A stretch of 8,123 nucleotides of DNA, taken from Bacteroidales bacterium. GTDB lineage: Bacteria; Bacteroidota; Bacteroidia; Bacteroidales; VadinHA17. The stretch spans positions 1 through 8,123 of the forward strand of contig JADGPV010000031.1 of assembly GCA_017882245.1 (NCBI GenBank), written 5' to 3'. Position 1 is the stretch's first letter, and each line of letters opens with the position of its first letter. The notes below the pieces were generated by a model. That model had not been told where the DNA came from. It saw only the letters and a list, made by a program, of their open reading frames with translations, and did no database searches. The translations under genes and the position numbers were made by a program. This document shows, piece by piece, positions 6,304 to 8,123 of the stretch.

Positions 6304-6651
6304 ATGCCAAGAGCAACAAACGCACCAGCATCAAAGGCAAGGACAAAGAAAATCTTCAAGCAGACCAAAGGGTACTTCGGAAACAACGCCACTGTTTACA
6401 GTGTCGCCAAGAATGTGCTTGAGAAGGGTCTCGCTTATGCCTATCGTGACCGTAGAGACAAGAAAGGCCAGTTCAGGGCTTTGTGGATACAGAGGATCAA
6501 CGCAGGAGTTCGCCTTTACGGGATGAGCTATTCAGAATTTATCGGCGGGCTTGACAGGAAGGGTATCACCCTCAACCGCAAGACCCTGGCCGACCTCGCA
6601 ATGAACCACCCCGAAGCTTTCAAGGCAATTGTTGATAAAGTGAAGGAATAA
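6304..6651 (+). CDS. rplT: 50S ribosomal protein L20
   Basis: A 115-residue large-subunit assembly protein that binds 23S rRNA. In the best-studied bacteria it is also the translational repressor of its own operon. Typical blocks are present: a basic N-terminal arm (MPRATNAPASKARTKKIFKQ, then TKGYFG), LAYAYRDRRDKKGQFRALWI, QRINAGVRLYGMSYSEF and the C-terminal LADLAMNHPEAFKAIV. Length is usual. The start at 6304 has a weak purine-rich leader (AAGAGTAAAGAAA). It is the last gene of the thrS operon; the stop is followed at once by a strong hairpin terminator. It converges with lepB. Confidence 0.97.
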   Translation: MPRATNAPASKARTKKIFKQTKGYFGNNATVYSVAKNVLEKGLAYAYRDRRDKKGQFRALWIQRINAGVRLYGMSYSEFIGGLDRKGITLNRKTLADLAMNHPEAFKAIVDKVKE

Positions 6652-6680
6652 AAAAAAGCTGCGCGAGCAGCTTTTCTTTT
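6652..6680. terminator. Bidirectional terminator between rplT and lepB
   Basis: GCTGC (6658-6662), loop GCGA, GCAGC (6667-6671) form a perfect GC-rich stem. It is extended by AAAA (6654-6657) pairing with TTTT (6672-6675), and a further T run follows (6677-6680). The A and T tracts on both sides make it usable on either strand. It follows the rplT stop and touches the stop of convergent lepB. Confidence 0.8.
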
Positions 6681-8076
6681 ATCGTGCGCTTTTAAAGAAC
6701 CTCTTGAATCTTATCTTGCCAAGTCCCGTTCCTTCCTTGTCCATAGACAACCATACAATCACCGGGCGACCGACGATATGATCCTCCGGTACATATCCCC
6801 AGAACCGTGAGTCGGCAGAGTCGTGCCTGTTATCACCCATCATCCAGTAATAGTCCATTTTAAAGGTATAGCTGTCAGCAGGCTTACCGTTGATGTAGAT
6901 AAGACCGTCTTTTACCTCCAGGTCATTTTCTTCATAGATATCAATAATTTGTGTGTAGAGGCTCAGGTTCGAGAGATCAAGTCTGATGGTGGCTCCCTTT
7001 ACCGGTATCCATAAAGGGCCAAAGTTGTCCTCATTCCACCGGTATCCCGGATCATGAGGAAAAATGTAAGGCGCATACTCCCCTGGTCTCATTACCTCCT
7101 GCTCAACACCCGTGACATTGGCAAAACCTGATATCACCTTTGCATTGTCCTTCGTCAGGGGGAGTTTATAGACAGTACCCGAGAGCATCATCGACTGATC
7201 TGATTTTGATACGCCCATCCTCTCGAATGCCTTCGGGTTTATACGCGTACCATTGGTCCGTACATAATAATCCGTCTGCTGTGTTCCGTTGTCCGGTACG
7301 GCAACGTTATTCACATAAAGCTGACCGCTCTTTATTGTGATCGTGTCACCGGGAATTCCCACGCAACGTTTTACATAATTATCGCGACGGTCGACAGGCC
7401 TGAAAATCACTGTGTTCTCGCTCCATACAAGCTGCCTGGCCAGAGAATTATACTCCTCCTTGCTCTTCAGTTTCCTGTTTGCCCTGATATCCTCGGCTAT
7501 AAGCATCTCAACACGTTCTCTGAGAATCTCGTAATAGCTTACTGCAGTATTTTCAAGACACACCGTATCTCCTGCAGGGAAATTAAAAACCACAACATCA
7601 TTATTCTTCACATGACCAAAACCGGCAAGTCTTTTGTATTTGCGATGTATCAGGTCTGACCAGGACTTGGCTCTGCCATTCGAGAAAGGCATAGTGTTCT
7701 GTGTAAACGGAAATGCCAGCGGGGTGTTGGGCATACGAGGCCCGTATGCTAACTTGCTGACTGCCAGATGATCGCCAACAAGCAGTGTCTTCTCCATGGA
7801 AGGCGAGGGGATGCGGTAGTTCTGGAAGAAGAATATATTTATAAGTGTAACCGCTACAACTGCAAATATCAGAGCGTCAAGCCATTCAATGACAACGCTG
7901 TTTTTGCCTTCACGCTTTTTCCAGAACGTCCAGTTTACCTTCCTGCTCACATAAATATCAAATATTACCGGCAGACCGAACAGCCACCAGTAATTACCAA
8001 GCCATATAACCCAGAGGATATATAAGACTGCCGCAATTCCAAATTTGAAGAATTTGCTCTGGAGAATTTTATTCAT
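6679..8076 (-). CDS. lepB: Signal peptidase I, enlarged form
   Basis: A 465-residue membrane-anchored Ser/Lys protease that cleaves signal peptides from secreted proteins outside the inner membrane. The hydrophobic N-terminus (about 11-45) may span the membrane once or twice. It is followed by a helix at about 65-84 (WLDALIFAVVAVTLINIFFF), then box B RIPSPSMEKTLLVGD with nucleophile Ser93. The general-base Lys236 lies in YVKRCVGIPGDTI, and GDNRHDSADSRFWG at about 414-427 is the late conserved box. About 143 residues separate Ser93 from Lys236, and about 178 lie between Lys236 and the late box, so there are two large insertions compared with E. coli LepB. All catalytic motifs are intact. I chose the ATG at 8074-8076, preceded by AAAAGAAAG. 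The longer frame starts at a TTG (8095-8097) inside the -7 box. Confidence 0.94.
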   Translation of the reverse strand: MNKILQSKFFKFGIAAVLYILWVIWLGNYWWLFGLPVIFDIYVSRKVNWTFWKKREGKNSVVIEWLDALIFAVVAVTLINIFFFQNYRIPSPSMEKTLLVGDHLAVSKLAYGPRMPNTPLAFPFTQNTMPFSNGRAKSWSDLIHRKYKRLAGFGHVKNNDVVVFNFPAGDTVCLENTAVSYYEILRERVEMLIAEDIRANRKLKSKEEYNSLARQLVWSENTVIFRPVDRRDNYVKRCVGIPGDTITIKSGQLYVNNVAVPDNGTQQTDYYVRTNGTRINPKAFERMGVSKSDQSMMLSGTVYKLPLTKDNAKVISGFANVTGVEQEVMRPGEYAPYIFPHDPGYRWNEDNFGPLWIPVKGATIRLDLSNLSLYTQIIDIYEENDLEVKDGLIYINGKPADSYTFKMDYYWMMGDNRHDSADSRFWGYVPEDHIVGRPVIVWLSMDKEGTGLGKIRFKRFFKSAR

Positions 8077-8094
8077 CTTTCTTTTATTTGGCTG

Positions 8095-8102
8095 CAAATC
8101 TA
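8095..8102 (-). promoter_or_regulatory. Bacteroidota-type -7 promoter box for lepB
   Basis: The minus strand reads TAGATTTG, matching TAnnTTTG, 18 bases before the lepB ATG. A short dyad ATTTG-GCTG-CAAAT (8086-8099) overlaps it. Only about 20 bases upstream remain in the window, so the -33 element cannot be fully judged. Confidence 0.55.
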
Positions 8103-8123
8103 ATTATAATTAAAGATTTAAAA

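Noticed and set aside
1..8123. CRISPR, transposon, phage or defence genes
   Set aside because: No spaced direct repeats, transposase or integrase, and no unexplained large open frame on either strand; the window is standard chromosomal content.

Overview
The window looks like a core-chromosome segment from a member of the Bacteroidota, probably Bacteroidales-like. Three things point there. Promoter boxes fit the Bacteroidota -7 consensus TAnnTTTG (TATCTTTG, TAAGTTTG, TAGATTTG). Most genes lack a Shine-Dalgarno sequence. The proteins read as Bacteroidota versions: an enlarged type I signal peptidase, an IF3 with a Pro/Arg-rich N-terminus, and a small PKD lipoprotein. I see no IS element, integrase, CRISPR array, tRNA, rRNA or sign of recent transfer, and no gene-free stretch longer than about 150 bases.

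Left part (1-3283). The 3' end of lysA (diaminopimelate decarboxylase, + strand) enters from the left edge and meets a minus-strand group across a short hairpin. Read in its own direction, that group is a PKD-domain lipoprotein gene, then a 576-residue sodium:solute symporter (SSS family) gene with its own promoter, then a 72-residue two-helix membrane protein 17 bases further on. The last two look like a transporter and small-partner pair.

Middle part (3394-6651). This is the conserved translation cluster thrS-infC-rpmI-rplT: threonyl-tRNA synthetase, IF3, L35 and L20. It starts from a promoter whose -7 box sits inside a perfect 10+10 inverted repeat. infC has no ATG, GTG or TTG at its proper N-terminus. 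It appears to start at ATA or ATC behind a strong GGAGG, the start-codon class that IF3 discriminates against. A bulged hairpin lies just before rplT and is a candidate ribosomal-protein control element.

Right part (6652-8123). A strong hairpin with A and T tracts on either side separates rplT from the convergent lepB (signal peptidase I), whose promoter lies at the right edge.

I found no clearly new biological system. The most useful leads are the non-canonical infC start, the SSS-linked small membrane protein, the dyad symmetries over the -7 boxes, and the hairpin before rplT.
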